A stretch of DNA of 64,000 bases, taken from positions 1-64,000 of the forward strand of contig JAHCHE010000026.1 in the NCBI GenBank assembly GCA_026129905.1. Direction: 5' to 3'. The stretch comes from Bryobacteraceae bacterium. GTDB lineage: Bacteria > Acidobacteriota > Terriglobia > Bryobacterales > Bryobacteraceae. A program made the position numbers and the translations under genes. Below the pieces are notes generated by a model. The model saw only the letters and a program-made list of their open reading frames with translations. It was not told where the DNA came from and made no database searches. Of this stretch, positions 49,527 through 58,908 are shown one piece after another; positions within the stretch are counted from its first letter, which is position 1; each line of letters begins with the position of its first letter.

Positions 49527-49850
49527 ATGGACAGGCACGGTTCGCTGATCGGAGTCAAGCCCGAGCGGCTGGAGGAATACATCGCCGCCCACCGCCAGGT
49601 ATGGCCGGACGTGCTGGCAACCATCCGCGCCTCCAACATCCGCAACTACTCGATCTATCACAAGGACGGCCTGCTGTTCTCCTATTTCGAGTACGCGGGC
49701 GACGACTTTGCCGGCGACATGGCCAGAATGGCGGCCGACCCGCGGACCCGCGCCTGGTGGGCGCTCGTCAAGCCGATGCAAGAGCCCCTGTCAAGCCGTA
49801 AGCCGGGCGAGTGGTGGGCCGAAATGGAAGAGGTTTTCCATTGCGAGTAG
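49527..49850 (+). CDS. rhaM: L-rhamnose mutarotase
   Basis: 107 residues, near the usual 104. It interconverts alpha and beta anomers of L-rhamnose. Conserved GSLIGVKPERLEEYIAAHRQ, VWPDVL, NYSIYHKDGLLFSYFEY and the WW pair of the C-terminus (GEWWAEMEEVFH). ATG 49527 is chosen because the family begins with a short MxRxGxxxGVKPE; a TTG 21 bases upstream is less likely. No other rhamnose gene is adjacent. Confidence 0.9.
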   Translation: MDRHGSLIGVKPERLEEYIAAHRQVWPDVLATIRASNIRNYSIYHKDGLLFSYFEYAGDDFAGDMARMAADPRTRAWWALVKPMQEPLSSRKPGEWWAEMEEVFHCE

Positions 49851-49877
49851 CGGCGCCCCGCTGCTTGCGTTCCTGAG

Positions 49878-50132
49878 ATGCGCGTAATCATCCGCGTCCG
49901 CCGTAAGACAAAGGTGAAGTTTGAGGGCGATCTGCCGCCGCAGCCGGCGGGCGCGGCGGCCAGCATCGGAATCGACCTTCGCGGGGTCTGGTGCCATGAT
50001 TGCGGTTCCCGTTACATCCGGCTTTCGCGGCAGCGCGGCAGCGTCGATTACTTCCTCTCGCTGATCGGATACCTGCCCTTCCGCTGCTATTCCTGCGGAC
50101 GCCGCTTTCGTTTCTTCGCGCCGAAGCTTTAG
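49878..50132 (+). CDS. Small zinc-ribbon protein
   Basis: 84 residues. Two CxxC pairs, CHDCGS and CYSCGRRFR, are 29 residues apart with a hydrophobic connecting strand (YFLSLIGYLPFR), typical of a zinc ribbon. The N-terminal part is basic (MRVIIRVRRKTKVKFEG). Begins 27 bases after rhaM on the same strand. Function unknown; nucleic-acid or protein binding are possible. Confidence 0.72.
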   Translation: MRVIIRVRRKTKVKFEGDLPPQPAGAAASIGIDLRGVWCHDCGSRYIRLSRQRGSVDYFLSLIGYLPFRCYSCGRRFRFFAPKL

Positions 50133-50154
50133 GGCAAGCTCTCAGCGCTCCGCT

Positions 50155-51813
50155 TCACGCCTCCACCCAGTTGCGACGTTCGATAAAAGTGGGCGGTTCG
50201 TAGGTCACGCCGCGTTCCAGGCGCCGCTGCTCGCGCCACGTCGTCCACAGGAATAGCGGCCCGAGCAGCCACGAGAATGCCGACGCCGAAACGGCGCCGC
50301 ATTCCGCGCGGATCTCCCGGCGCAATTGGCTGGTCCGCTCCGCGATTGCGGCGCTGGTCGGCTTCAGGTGGCGCTCCATCGCCCAGAGCAGCGCGCTCCA
50401 GTACGTCCGCAGAGTCTCCGCTTCGCGCTCGAACCGTTGCCGCACGCGCCATTCCCCGTGCGAACGGTAGCGCTTCCATCCTTCGAATGTCGTGCGGCAC
50501 AGGCGGTAAAGCGACGGGCCGTTCCGCTCGAAATCCCGCCGAAAGGCGTCGTCGAGTAGCGCCTTCGACTCGTCGCGCGAAATATGGGGATGGCGCCAGT
50601 TGAACTTCCATTGCCCATGGGCGTCGGCAAGCTCGACGTCGTCCAGAATCCTGCCTTCGGTCTTGATCTGCTCGTAGAGAGGCGTGCCCGGCAGAGGAGT
50701 GTAGAGCATGAACTGGTGGAAATCGGTGGCGTGCGCCACCGCGTGCTCGATCTCCTGCCGGATGTTCTCCGGCGTGTGGTGCTCCAGGCCGACGATGGTG
50801 GACCCAAGCACGCGGATGCCGTGCGCCTGCAACCGGGCGGTCAACTCAAGCGTGTCGGCGCCGTCCAGCTTGGCATAGTTGGAGCGAGGCGACTCCAGTC
50901 CCATCCACACCCAACTGACGCCCAACTCCACCAGTTCGTCCATCGTGTACTTGCGCACCGCGTTGGCCGAGGAGAACACGTATAAATCCCAGCTCTTGCC
51001 GTGCGCTTTCATACATTCCAGCAACTCCATCGCGCGCCGCCTGTAAAGCAGGAAATTCTCGTCCATGATGAAGAACGACTGTGCGCCGATGGCCCGCTCG
51101 GCGTCCGCCATGGCGCCGTAGATCGCTTCGCCGGACTCGAGGAAGTTGTGGAACTTGCCCTTGCCGCCAAAGAACGCCGAGGTGGTGCAGAAGTTGCAGC
51201 CCATCGGGCAGCCGACGCTCGGCACGATCGTGGCGCATTTCGCCGTGGCGTTGTCGGGCAGGCGCAATCCCATGATGCGGCGACCGAAGCCGCCTTCCAG
51301 CAGCGGGTGCGCGATCGGGGCCGCCGGATCTTCGCCCAGGAATCGCCGCATCCAGCCGATGCCCTCTCCGGCGACAACGTAATCGGCGTCCACCATCGCC
51401 TTCAAGCCTGGAATCGAAGCCACGTGGCCGCCCACCACAATCGTCGATTGCGGAGAAAGGCGCCGGATAATGCCGCACATCTCGCGGACCTTTCCGACGT
51501 TCATCATGATCGAGGAGATGCCGACGATGTCGTAACGGTGGGCCGAGAGTTCGCGCTCGAACTCCTCGCGGGCCGGAAAATCCAGTACCGTGCAGGGCGC
51601 CGTGATGTTGGCCTGGATGAAGATGATGCCCCAGGAGCGATGAAACATGCGTAGCGAGTACGGTCCCTGCTCCCGGGTCACCTGGTTGTGATAAAGCTCC
51701 ATCGGATTGGCGGAGCGGCTGCCGAAATCGTCGTCCTGAGCATAAGGCCCGAACACGCTCGTCAGCAGAACGCGAGCGCGACGGCCCTTCGGATGAACAT
51801 CAGTTGTATGCAT
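50155..51813 (-). CDS. B12-binding-domain radical SAM protein
   Basis: 552 residues from ATG 51813 (a TTG 18 bases upstream is possible). A cobalamin-binding-like domain (about 60-190, with YDIVGISSIMMNVGKVREMC and TIVVGGHVASIPGL) precedes the radical SAM core, with the cluster motif CPMGCNFC and the downstream GxxxGLEHHTPENIR region. The C-terminal 130 residues are helical and probably substrate-specific. Such enzymes often methylate unactivated carbons or modify lipids. It stands alone, so the substrate is unknown. Confidence 0.87.
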   Translation of the reverse strand: MHTTDVHPKGRRARVLLTSVFGPYAQDDDFGSRSANPMELYHNQVTREQGPYSLRMFHRSWGIIFIQANITAPCTVLDFPAREEFERELSAHRYDIVGISSIMMNVGKVREMCGIIRRLSPQSTIVVGGHVASIPGLKAMVDADYVVAGEGIGWMRRFLGEDPAAPIAHPLLEGGFGRRIMGLRLPDNATAKCATIVPSVGCPMGCNFCTTSAFFGGKGKFHNFLESGEAIYGAMADAERAIGAQSFFIMDENFLLYRRRAMELLECMKAHGKSWDLYVFSSANAVRKYTMDELVELGVSWVWMGLESPRSNYAKLDGADTLELTARLQAHGIRVLGSTIVGLEHHTPENIRQEIEHAVAHATDFHQFMLYTPLPGTPLYEQIKTEGRILDDVELADAHGQWKFNWRHPHISRDESKALLDDAFRRDFERNGPSLYRLCRTTFEGWKRYRSHGEWRVRQRFEREAETLRTYWSALLWAMERHLKPTSAAIAERTSQLRREIRAECGAVSASAFSWLLGPLFLWTTWREQRRLERGVTYEPPTFIERRNWVEA

Positions 51814-52058
51814 GGTGCGGCCAGGAAGCAAGAACCCAGGCGGTCGTTCTAACTAGACCTGAAGAGCCGATTATAGCAATTGCCGCGGGCGCCGCGCGCG
51901 CACTCTACGGGCGCCGGCGGGTGCTGGCGCCGCCGATCTTCGGGCCGGCCGAAGAATTTCTGTAACGGAGGGGCCGCTGAGCAGCTCCATGATCATTGGC
52001 TCCGACTGGGGTTCCGGCAATCGCCATCAGGTCCCTGGGGCATCGAAGGAGGGAAAAC

Positions 52059-53012
52059 TTGCATTCCGCACGAAAGCTGTTACTGGCCTGCGCCGCCACG
52101 GCCCTGGCGACCGCCGTCGCCGGCGTGATGTTTGTGGAAACGACGTATCCAGCGGTCCGCGCTCGACTCCAGACGGTTCTCCTCGGCGAAGTGACCGACA
52201 TCCCGGGCGATTTTCGGAACCCCGAGGTGCGAAAGATTGCGGAGGAGCGGTACGACGAACTGATCGCCCGGGCAAACACCAGCTTCGATCCGAAAACGAT
52301 GCACGACTTTGTCGCTGGATACGCCCAACTGAACATCTGGCGGAACATGTTCTACCTGGGTACGCCAATACAGAAGTATCCGAACGATCTTGCGGTGTAC
52401 CAGCAGGTAATTCTGGAAGTTAAGCCGGACTACATCGTGGAGACGGGTACGGCGTTCGGCGGTTCGGCGTTGTTCTACGCTCACACGCTCGACGGCCTGG
52501 GCCTGAAGAACTCGCGCGTTATATCCGTGGACCTGTTCGACAATACGGCCGAAGTTTCGAGAAGGCCGCTTTGGCAGCGGTATGTCGAGTTCATACATGC
52601 CAGTTCGACGGACCCTCACGCCGTCCGCCGCATACGGGAGAAGGTCGGCGGCAAGAAGGTGATGATGACGCTCGATTCGGATCACCGCGCGCAGCATGTC
52701 TATCAGGAGCTGGAGATGTTCAGTCCACTGGTGAGTCCAGGCAGCTACCTGGTGGTGGAAGACACCCTGATTGACGGCATCCCGCTGGAACCGGCCGCCG
52801 GTCCGGGACCCCAGGCGGCGCTGAACCGCTTTCTGGCCTCGAATTCCGGAAAACTGTTCGAGCAGGATCTGCGGCGCGACGCGCTGATCCTGACGCAGAA
52901 CCGGGGAGGATGGCTCCGGCGAAAGACGTCAGTCGGACTTCGAGAAACCGGCGTCGCTTCGCGTCTCGGCGGCCAGCGTCCGAGCAGCCACACTGTCGGT
53001 GGCTCGAGATAG
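52059..53012 (+). CDS. CmcI-like (cephalosporin hydroxylase/rhamnosyl O-methyltransferase) family protein
   Basis: 317 residues from TTG 52059, chosen for AAGGAGG seven bases upstream; the frame extends to 51996 without a better signal. An N-terminal membrane helix (LLLACAATALATAVAGVMFV) is followed by a SAM-dependent methyltransferase-type fold with VETGTAFGGSALFYAHTLDG, VISVDLFDN, KVMMTLDSDH and SYLVVEDTLIDG, as in CmcI. Probably O-methylates a glycolipid or secondary metabolite. The last 30 residues are Gly/Arg-rich and look non-conserved. Confidence 0.82.
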   Translation: MHSARKLLLACAATALATAVAGVMFVETTYPAVRARLQTVLLGEVTDIPGDFRNPEVRKIAEERYDELIARANTSFDPKTMHDFVAGYAQLNIWRNMFYLGTPIQKYPNDLAVYQQVILEVKPDYIVETGTAFGGSALFYAHTLDGLGLKNSRVISVDLFDNTAEVSRRPLWQRYVEFIHASSTDPHAVRRIREKVGGKKVMMTLDSDHRAQHVYQELEMFSPLVSPGSYLVVEDTLIDGIPLEPAAGPGPQAALNRFLASNSGKLFEQDLRRDALILTQNRGGWLRRKTSVGLRETGVASRLGGQRPSSHTVGGSR

Positions 53013-53084
53013 CGGTCGCGGTTTCGAACCGGCGCGGCCAGATGCTCGCGGTGTGCGTGACTGCGCCCGCGAGCGCCTACGCGT

Positions 53085-53693
53085 TCACCTACTGATCTTC
53101 GAGTCGAGTCGCGGGGGCGCCGCCGACCGGCTGACCGTACGCACCCAATCAATCCGGTAACGTCCGCCGGGCGCTTTCCTCCAGCAAAGCTGTTTGAGCG
53201 GCGTTCCACGCATGTGGTGGTAGAGGACGGCCGTCCGCTCGTAGAAGCCACGCGTGTGCGGCGATCCGGTGAAGCCGAACCGCTCGAAATCGAGGTGGTG
53301 GCAGAACTCGTGGCACAGCGTGCTGAGCAGCGTCCCGTACGACGTCACTTGTTTGCGTACCGCCGTGCGCATCCAGATGCGGATGACTTTCGTGTCCGGA
53401 TGGTAGTCCCCGAACAGTTCGGTCGCCCAGCCCCCCTCGCGCACCCGGAGCGGGCGCGCCGCCAGCACCCGGATAGCGGGCGGATGGACCCTGTAGAATT
53501 CGGCGGCCTCGGCGGCCAGCCGCGCGCAGGTCTCGCGAACCGGTCCGCAATAGCCGGTCTCCATCGTCTCTTCCAGCGCCTTCGCCAACTCTTGGAGATT
53601 TCCCGGCGGGGGAACCTCAATAGTTCCCAGCCGGTCGCTCTCAAGGTACTTCGCCTGCTTCGCCGCGGATCGCGGAAGAGGATCGGTGGTCAT
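53085..53693 (-). CDS. SprT-like zinc metalloprotease domain protein
   Basis: 202 residues. Zinc motif HEFCHH in LLSTLCHEFCHHLDFERFGF (about residues 125-145), and a possible third ligand in SPHTRGFYERTAVLYHHM. The N-terminal 90 residues contain a helical region and IRVLAARPLRVREGGWATEL. It resembles SprT/Wss1-like peptidases but could be a non-proteolytic homologue. Convergent with the CmcI-like gene. Confidence 0.75.
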   Translation of the reverse strand: MTTDPLPRSAAKQAKYLESDRLGTIEVPPPGNLQELAKALEETMETGYCGPVRETCARLAAEAAEFYRVHPPAIRVLAARPLRVREGGWATELFGDYHPDTKVIRIWMRTAVRKQVTSYGTLLSTLCHEFCHHLDFERFGFTGSPHTRGFYERTAVLYHHMRGTPLKQLCWRKAPGGRYRIDWVRTVSRSAAPPRLDSKISR

Positions 53694-53787
53694 GGATAGC
53701 TCTCAGCGTCAGCCGACAGCCATCAGCATAAGACGGTTTGCGAGGGGCCGCGAGGGTCTCCGGCGGCCGAGACCGGGTCGCTGCCGG

Positions 53788-55134
53788 TTAGACGAACTTG
53801 TACTCGCCGGGAACCGGAAGCGGCGGAACCGGGATCCTCGCGCTGTCGCTGAGGTCCTTCGGCATCAGGTCCTGTTGGGACATCATGATGTCGTTCCAGG
53901 TGATCTCGCGGCCGGAGTACGCGGCTTCGCGGCCCATGATGCAGGTCATCGTACTTTCGGCCACGGCCATCGCGTGGTTGATATAGGGGCCGTCGCCGCG
54001 GATGCTATCCACCATGGCGATGTGCTCCTGCATGTACGGGTCGTTGCCTTCCTTCCCCATGTCCTGACAGTTGCTGCGGCCCTTGGTCCCCACCACCAGT
54101 TCGCTGACGTTCATATACGTTCCGGGCTGGCGTCGGTACTGCCGGCAATAACTGGACATGATGACGCCGTTGGGGTATTCGTATTCCGCGCTGATGTGAT
54201 CGTAAATATTGCCGTAGATCTCCTCGCGTGGGCGCCACGCCGCGCCGCCGCTGGCGCGAACCTTCACCGGGTGCATGCCCATCACCCAGTTGCAGACGTC
54301 GATGTTGTGGAGGTGCTGCTCGACAATCTGGTCGCCGCAGATCCAGACGAACGAGTACCACGAGCGGTGCTGGAACTCGGCGTCGCTCCATTTCGGATCG
54401 CGCGCCTTCACCTGAATGACCGGCGTGCCTACCCAATAGGCGTACGTGGCGACGATATCGCCGATGGCGCCGCTCTGGATTTTCTCGACAGTCTCGACGT
54501 ACGGCCGCTGGAACCGCCTCTGGGCGCCGGTGACGACCGTGAGGCGGAGATCCTCGGACTTGCGCGCCGCCGCCATCGCGCGGCGGACCCCCACCGGGTC
54601 GGTTCCGAACGGCTTTTCGCAGAACACGTGCTTCTTGGCGTCGATAGCGGCCTCCAGGTGGAGGGGACGGTAACCCGGAGGCGTGGCCAGCATCACGATG
54701 TCGATATCGGTGGCGAGCAGCTTTTTGTAAGCGTCCTGTCCCACGAATCGCATTCCCGGCCCGACGTTCACCCGGCTCGGGATCGACGTCCGCAATTCCT
54801 CTTCAGTGAGGTGGTGGACCTTGCCATTGCGGATCACCTCCGCGCCGGCGTAGCGGGTGAAGCGCATGTCGCCGCCCCGCAACTCGCGCAGCGAACCCTC
54901 GAGCTTGTCTTCGAACACGTCCGCCATCGCGACCAGTTCGACGTTCTCGGTTCCGGCGAGCAGGTCCTGAACCGCCTGCGTGCCGCGCCCGCCGCAGCCG
55001 ATCAATCCCGCTTTCAGTTTCTCCTTGCCCTGGCCGCGAACCAGGTTCGGCTTGACGATAGCGAAGGCGGCCGGGGCGGCCGCGGCGGTCTTGCCGAGAA
55101 ACGATCTTCTCGATACGGCGTCTTGTGGGTTCAT
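53788..55134 (-). CDS. Gfo/Idh/MocA family oxidoreductase, Tat-exported
   Basis: 448 residues from ATG 55134 (GGGAG upstream). Tat signal AVSRRSFLGKTAAAAPAAFA, NAD-binding motif AGLIGCGGRGTQAVQDLL, EKP motif FCEKPFGTD and active-site region QIVEQHLHNIDVCNWVMGMH. It belongs to the long (about 440 residues) exported subgroup widespread in Acidobacteria and Planctomycetes; sugar substrate unknown. About 150 bases separate it from a DegT aminotransferase gene on the same strand. Confidence 0.9.
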   Translation of the reverse strand: MNPQDAVSRRSFLGKTAAAAPAAFAIVKPNLVRGQGKEKLKAGLIGCGGRGTQAVQDLLAGTENVELVAMADVFEDKLEGSLRELRGGDMRFTRYAGAEVIRNGKVHHLTEEELRTSIPSRVNVGPGMRFVGQDAYKKLLATDIDIVMLATPPGYRPLHLEAAIDAKKHVFCEKPFGTDPVGVRRAMAAARKSEDLRLTVVTGAQRRFQRPYVETVEKIQSGAIGDIVATYAYWVGTPVIQVKARDPKWSDAEFQHRSWYSFVWICGDQIVEQHLHNIDVCNWVMGMHPVKVRASGGAAWRPREEIYGNIYDHISAEYEYPNGVIMSSYCRQYRRQPGTYMNVSELVVGTKGRSNCQDMGKEGNDPYMQEHIAMVDSIRGDGPYINHAMAVAESTMTCIMGREAAYSGREITWNDIMMSQQDLMPKDLSDSARIPVPPLPVPGEYKFV

Positions 55135-55284
55135 ACGCGCTCCCGTTGTCATTTTCGGATCATAGCATCTTGGCGTCTCAAGAACCGCGCCGGTGACGGT
55201 TCGATAGCGGTTCGACACGAGGCTGCCGCTTCGGCGCGGGCCGGCGTTCAGCAGTTTCCGATTCGCGGCGGCGGGCGGCGGCGG

Positions 55285-56601
55285 TTACGCGCGTTTCAGT
55301 TCGGGGGCGCCGGCCTGGACCTTGCGGATGGCCGCGGCAATCTCATCCATGTCGCCGCGTGGACCCAGCAGCATGTTCTGCGTCAGCCAGACCGCCTCTT
55401 CGCAAAGCTGGTCGTTGGCGGGACACTGGTTCTTTTCCTGCCAGTGTTTGAGCGTCTTTTCCGGAAACAGCCGCCGGTAGCCTTTCGAGTTGATCGCGGC
55501 GGCGAGGAAGGGCTCCTTGTTGAGGGGGCTGTAGCCCGCCGAACAGGGGATGCCTTCAGCCGACATCGCCTTGAGGAACTCCGCGCGCGGCGCGCCGGCG
55601 AAAGCCTCCTTGTTGTAACGGAACATATACAAGTGATAGGCGTTGCGGGTGCATCCGCTGTACATCTTGGCCACCTGGATACCGGGGATCTCTTTGAGCA
55701 GACCGGTGAGGTACGCGGCATTCTGCTCGCGCGCTTTCGACTGCTCCTCCAGCCGCGTCATCTGCGCCAGCAGGAGGGCGCCCTGGAACTCGGTCAGCCG
55801 CTCGTTGGAGCCGTGCGCAAGGTAGGAGAATCCGCTGGCGTCGCCTTTCCGCGAACGGCCGTTGCTGTGGAAGGCATAGCAGCGGTCGGCCAGGTCGTCG
55901 TCGTTGATGAGAATCGCGCCGCCCTCGCCGGAGTTCAGGTTCTTGGAAGCCTGGAAGCTGAAGCAGCCCGCAGCGCCCAACGTGCCGGCCTTCTTGCCTC
56001 GCCACTCCGCAAGGTGCGCCTGGCAGGCGTCCTCGAGCACGCCCACCTTGCGCCGTGCGCCGATCTTCAGAAAGGCGTCCATGTCCACCGTCCCGCCGCC
56101 CAGGTGGACCGGCATGATAGCGGTTGTCCGTTCGGTAATTGCAGCCTCCGTCTTGGTGGCGTCCATCTGGAAGGTCTCGATGTCCGTATCGATGAACACC
56201 GGCAGCGCGTGCTGGAGCAGCACCACGTTGATGGTCGCCACGAACGTGTACGGCGGAACCAGCACTTCGTCGCCCGGTCCTACGCCCATGCCGTTGAGCG
56301 CGGTGAACAGGGCGGCGGTGCCGCTGGCGGTGGCGATGCAGTGCCGGGCGCCAGTGAGTTGCGCGTAGGCCTGCTCGAAGCGCTCGACGTGCTTGCCGTA
56401 TCCGCGGAACCAGCGCCCGCTTTGAAGGACTTCGCGGATACCCTGCTCCTCGGGCTTTCCGAACTTGGGCCACGACGGAAACTGCGCTTTCCGGACCGGT
56501 TCGCCGCCCATCAGAGCCAGCTTGCCGTTGGAGGCTTTCGCCAAGCCGAAGCTTCCCGCGGAAGCCGCCGCCACAAACTCACGCCGCGATACGGTAGACA
56601 T
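55285..56601 (-). CDS. DegT/DnrJ/EryC1 family aminotransferase with Tat-like signal
   Basis: 438 residues from ATG 56601 (GGAAGGAAA upstream). After a Tat-like leader (VSRREFVAAASAGSFG) comes the fold-type I aminotransferase: ATASGTAALFTALNGMGVGP, EDACQAHLAEWRGKKAG and the PLP lysine in FQASKNLNSGEGG. The family transaminates keto-sugars or scyllo-inosose. Export of a PLP enzyme is unusual and depends on the leader being real. Divergent from the UdgB gene. Confidence 0.88.
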   Translation of the reverse strand: MSTVSRREFVAAASAGSFGLAKASNGKLALMGGEPVRKAQFPSWPKFGKPEEQGIREVLQSGRWFRGYGKHVERFEQAYAQLTGARHCIATASGTAALFTALNGMGVGPGDEVLVPPYTFVATINVVLLQHALPVFIDTDIETFQMDATKTEAAITERTTAIMPVHLGGGTVDMDAFLKIGARRKVGVLEDACQAHLAEWRGKKAGTLGAAGCFSFQASKNLNSGEGGAILINDDDLADRCYAFHSNGRSRKGDASGFSYLAHGSNERLTEFQGALLLAQMTRLEEQSKAREQNAAYLTGLLKEIPGIQVAKMYSGCTRNAYHLYMFRYNKEAFAGAPRAEFLKAMSAEGIPCSAGYSPLNKEPFLAAAINSKGYRRLFPEKTLKHWQEKNQCPANDQLCEEAVWLTQNMLLGPRGDMDEIAAAIRKVQAGAPELKRA

Positions 56602-56647
56602 AGTGGATTTCCTTCCCGCCTTTGATGTTACTCTCATTGCAAGTCCG

Positions 56648-57379
56648 ATGCAGCAAGCCGGTTCCGCGCTCGCCGATCTTCAGCGCAAGGTGGTTGCCTG
56701 CCGGCGCTGCCCCCGTTTGCGCGAGCATTGCCTTGCGGTAGCTGCCGAGAAACGGCGCGCGTATCGCGAGTGGGATTACTGGGGTCTTCCTGTACCCGCG
56801 TTCGGCGATCCGGCGGCGGAACTGTTGATCGTTGGGCTGGCGCCGGCCGCGCATGGCGCCAACCGGACGGGGCGGATGTTCACCGGCGATCGATCCGGCG
56901 ATTTCCTCTACCGCGCGCTTCACGCCACCGGGTTTGCATCGCAACCGCACAGCCGGTCGCGCGACGACGGGCTGCGCCTGACCAACGCCTACATCACGGC
57001 CGCGGTTCGCTGCGCGCCCCCCGCTAACAAGCCTTTGCGGGAAGAGATCGCGGCGTGCCGGGGGTACGTGGAAAAGGAACTGGCGCTGCTGGAAAACCTC
57101 AAGGTCGTGGTCGTGTTGGGCCGCATCGCGTTCGACCTCTACCTGTCCATCCTGCGCGGCCAAGGACGTTTGAAGCGCCGGGCGGACTTCCTGTTCGCGC
57201 ACGGGCGCGAGCACACGACGGCGCCCGATTTGCCGCTGCTCATGAGCTCGTACCACCCGAGCCAGCAGAACACGTCGACCGGACGTCTGACGGACGCGAT
57301 GCTTCGATCGGTTTTCGAGCGGGCGCGGCAGCGGCTGGAATGGGACGCGAGGCGCCGGCGCGCGGAATCCGCCGGTTGA
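56648..57379 (+). CDS. Family 5 uracil-DNA glycosylase (UdgB)
   Basis: 243 residues from ATG 56648. Removes uracil, and in this family also hypoxanthine and ethenocytosine, from DNA. Cys18 and Cys21, with later Cys in VRCAPPANKP and AACRGYV, are placed to hold the [4Fe-4S] cluster. Motif A appears as GLAPAAHGANRTGRMFTGDR, lacking the polar catalytic residue as expected in family 5, and the C-terminal motif is HPSQQNTSTGR. The divergent DegT start is 46 bases away. Confidence 0.87.
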   Translation: MQQAGSALADLQRKVVACRRCPRLREHCLAVAAEKRRAYREWDYWGLPVPAFGDPAAELLIVGLAPAAHGANRTGRMFTGDRSGDFLYRALHATGFASQPHSRSRDDGLRLTNAYITAAVRCAPPANKPLREEIAACRGYVEKELALLENLKVVVVLGRIAFDLYLSILRGQGRLKRRADFLFAHGREHTTAPDLPLLMSSYHPSQQNTSTGRLTDAMLRSVFERARQRLEWDARRRRAESAG

Positions 57380-57415
57380 CCCGCCATAACCGGTCGGAGA
57401 AGCCCCAACTCGCAC

Positions 57416-57445
57416 TTGAACCTTGTGTTGAGCGCCGATTATACT
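57416..57445 (+). promoter_or_regulatory. Sigma-70 promoter for the HTH/deoxyhypusine synthase pair
   Basis: TTGAAC (57416-57421) and TATACT (57440-57445) are separated by 18 bases; transcription would start near 57452, 24 bases before ATG 57476. Confidence 0.55.
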
Positions 57446-57475
57446 GACATTTCTGCCGGGTATCGGGAGTCGGAG

Positions 57476-57742
57476 ATGACCGGACACGATGAATTCGATC
57501 CGAGCGCGCTCAAGAAGGAGGCGGCCATGTTCTACGGTCTCTTCCTGCGGGGCCATTCGGTCGAGAAGATCCGGCAGGACATCGACGTGCCGAAGTCGGT
57601 ACTCGAGAAATGGCTCAGTTCGCGGCGATATGAGCCGAATTTTCAAGAGACGCTGAAGCGGGTTTACTTCTACCGTAAACAGGTGCTCGCGATTTTCGAC
57701 GAACTGGTGCTCAGCGAAAGAAACAGGGCGCGCCTGCAATAG
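57476..57742 (+). CDS. Small HTH-like protein, conserved type
   Basis: 88 residues from ATG 57476 (GGGAG/CGGAG upstream). DPSALKKEAAMFYGLFLRGH followed by SVEKIRQDIDVPKSVLEKWL looks like a helix-turn-helix of the terminase-small-subunit or transposase-helper type, recognising a short sequence with the second helix. It ends 32 bases before the deoxyhypusine synthase homologue and probably shares its transcript. Not assigned to a named family. Confidence 0.7.
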   Translation: MTGHDEFDPSALKKEAAMFYGLFLRGHSVEKIRQDIDVPKSVLEKWLSSRRYEPNFQETLKRVYFYRKQVLAIFDELVLSERNRARLQ

Positions 57743-57774
57743 AGGGCGCGGCTCGAGAACATCCTCAGGGTCCC

Positions 57775-58809
57775 ATGAAAAAGCACGAACTACTGTCGAT
57801 CCCCACCATTCCGTTTGAGCCGGCCGGCGCGACAACGGCCGCGGAAGTCCTTAGCCGGATGAAGGATACCGCGTTTCAAGGCAAGCAGCTTGGCCTGGCA
57901 TTCGAAGTCTGGAAGAGGATGCTCGCCGACGACTGCATCATCATGATGGGCATGTCGGGCGCGATGGTGCCGGCAGGCATGCGCCGCCTGGTGGTGCGGA
58001 TGATCGAGAACCGGCTGATCGACTGCGTGGTTTCCACCGGCGCCAATTTCTTCCACGACCTGCACGAGACGCGCGGGCACTCCCACTACCAGGGTTCGCC
58101 TCACACGGACGACGTGATGCTGGGCGAACACATGGTGGACCGCATGTATGACGTGCTGGCCGATGAAGCGATGTTCCGGCAGCACGACGAGTGGATCGGC
58201 CGCTTCGCCGCGTCGCTGGACCAGTCGCGTCCCTATACCACCCGCGAATTCCTCTACCTGGTCGGGTTGGAAGCGGCCAAGACCGCCAAGGAGGACGGCA
58301 TTCTGACGGCCGCGGCCAAGGCCAACATCCCGCTGTTCTGCCCGGCCATTGCCGATAGTTCCTACGGCATTGGGATCGCGGAGAACCGCTTTTCGGGCGG
58401 TAACCGGCTGATGCTCGACGTGATCGGCGATGTCCTGGAGACCACCTACCTTACCAAGTGCGCTCCCAACACCGGCGTAATTTACTTTGGCGGCGGGACG
58501 CCTAAGAATTTCATCCAGCAGACGGAAGTAACCGCGTCGATGCTCGACTACGGGGTCATCGGGCACAAGTATGCCATCCAGTGCGTCACCGACGCGCCCC
58601 ACTGGGGAGGCCTCTCCGGCTGCACGTTCCAGGAAGCGCAGAGCTGGGGCAAGATCGCGCGGGATGCTTTTATGGTGTCCTGCCACTGCGATTCGACGAT
58701 CGCCATGCCGCTGCTGGTGAGCGCAATGCTCGAGCAAAAGGAACTAATCGCCAACCGCAAGCGCCGCCGGTTCAAGCTGGGCCGCGAACTGGAAGTCGCG
58801 GCGGACTGA
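57775..58809 (+). CDS. Deoxyhypusine synthase family protein
   Basis: 344 residues. NAD-binding motifs VSTGANFFHDLHE and GGGTPKNFIQQTE, and the segment GGLSGCTFQEAQSWGKI in which the Lys aligns with the active-site Lys of deoxyhypusine synthase. Bacteria lack eIF5A, so bacterial homologues are thought to act on polyamines (homospermidine or spermidine synthesis). Preceded by a small HTH-like gene with a shared promoter. Confidence 0.88.
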   Translation: MKKHELLSIPTIPFEPAGATTAAEVLSRMKDTAFQGKQLGLAFEVWKRMLADDCIIMMGMSGAMVPAGMRRLVVRMIENRLIDCVVSTGANFFHDLHETRGHSHYQGSPHTDDVMLGEHMVDRMYDVLADEAMFRQHDEWIGRFAASLDQSRPYTTREFLYLVGLEAAKTAKEDGILTAAAKANIPLFCPAIADSSYGIGIAENRFSGGNRLMLDVIGDVLETTYLTKCAPNTGVIYFGGGTPKNFIQQTEVTASMLDYGVIGHKYAIQCVTDAPHWGGLSGCTFQEAQSWGKIARDAFMVSCHCDSTIAMPLLVSAMLEQKELIANRKRRRFKLGRELEVAAD

Positions 58810-58908
58810 AAAGCGCCCGACCGGGAAGACCGTCCATCCTTCACCACTTCCCCTTCAACCCGCGCCCGGTGTTTTGGGGGATTTGAATGGATCGCCACCG
58901 TCCCCGTC

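Noticed and set aside
53686..56625. Open frame of about 980 codons on the plus strand across two minus-strand genes
   Set aside because: It spans the gap between a Gfo/Idh/MocA gene and a DegT gene, is rich in Arg/Gly/Val read-through, and has no domain; both antisense genes are intact.
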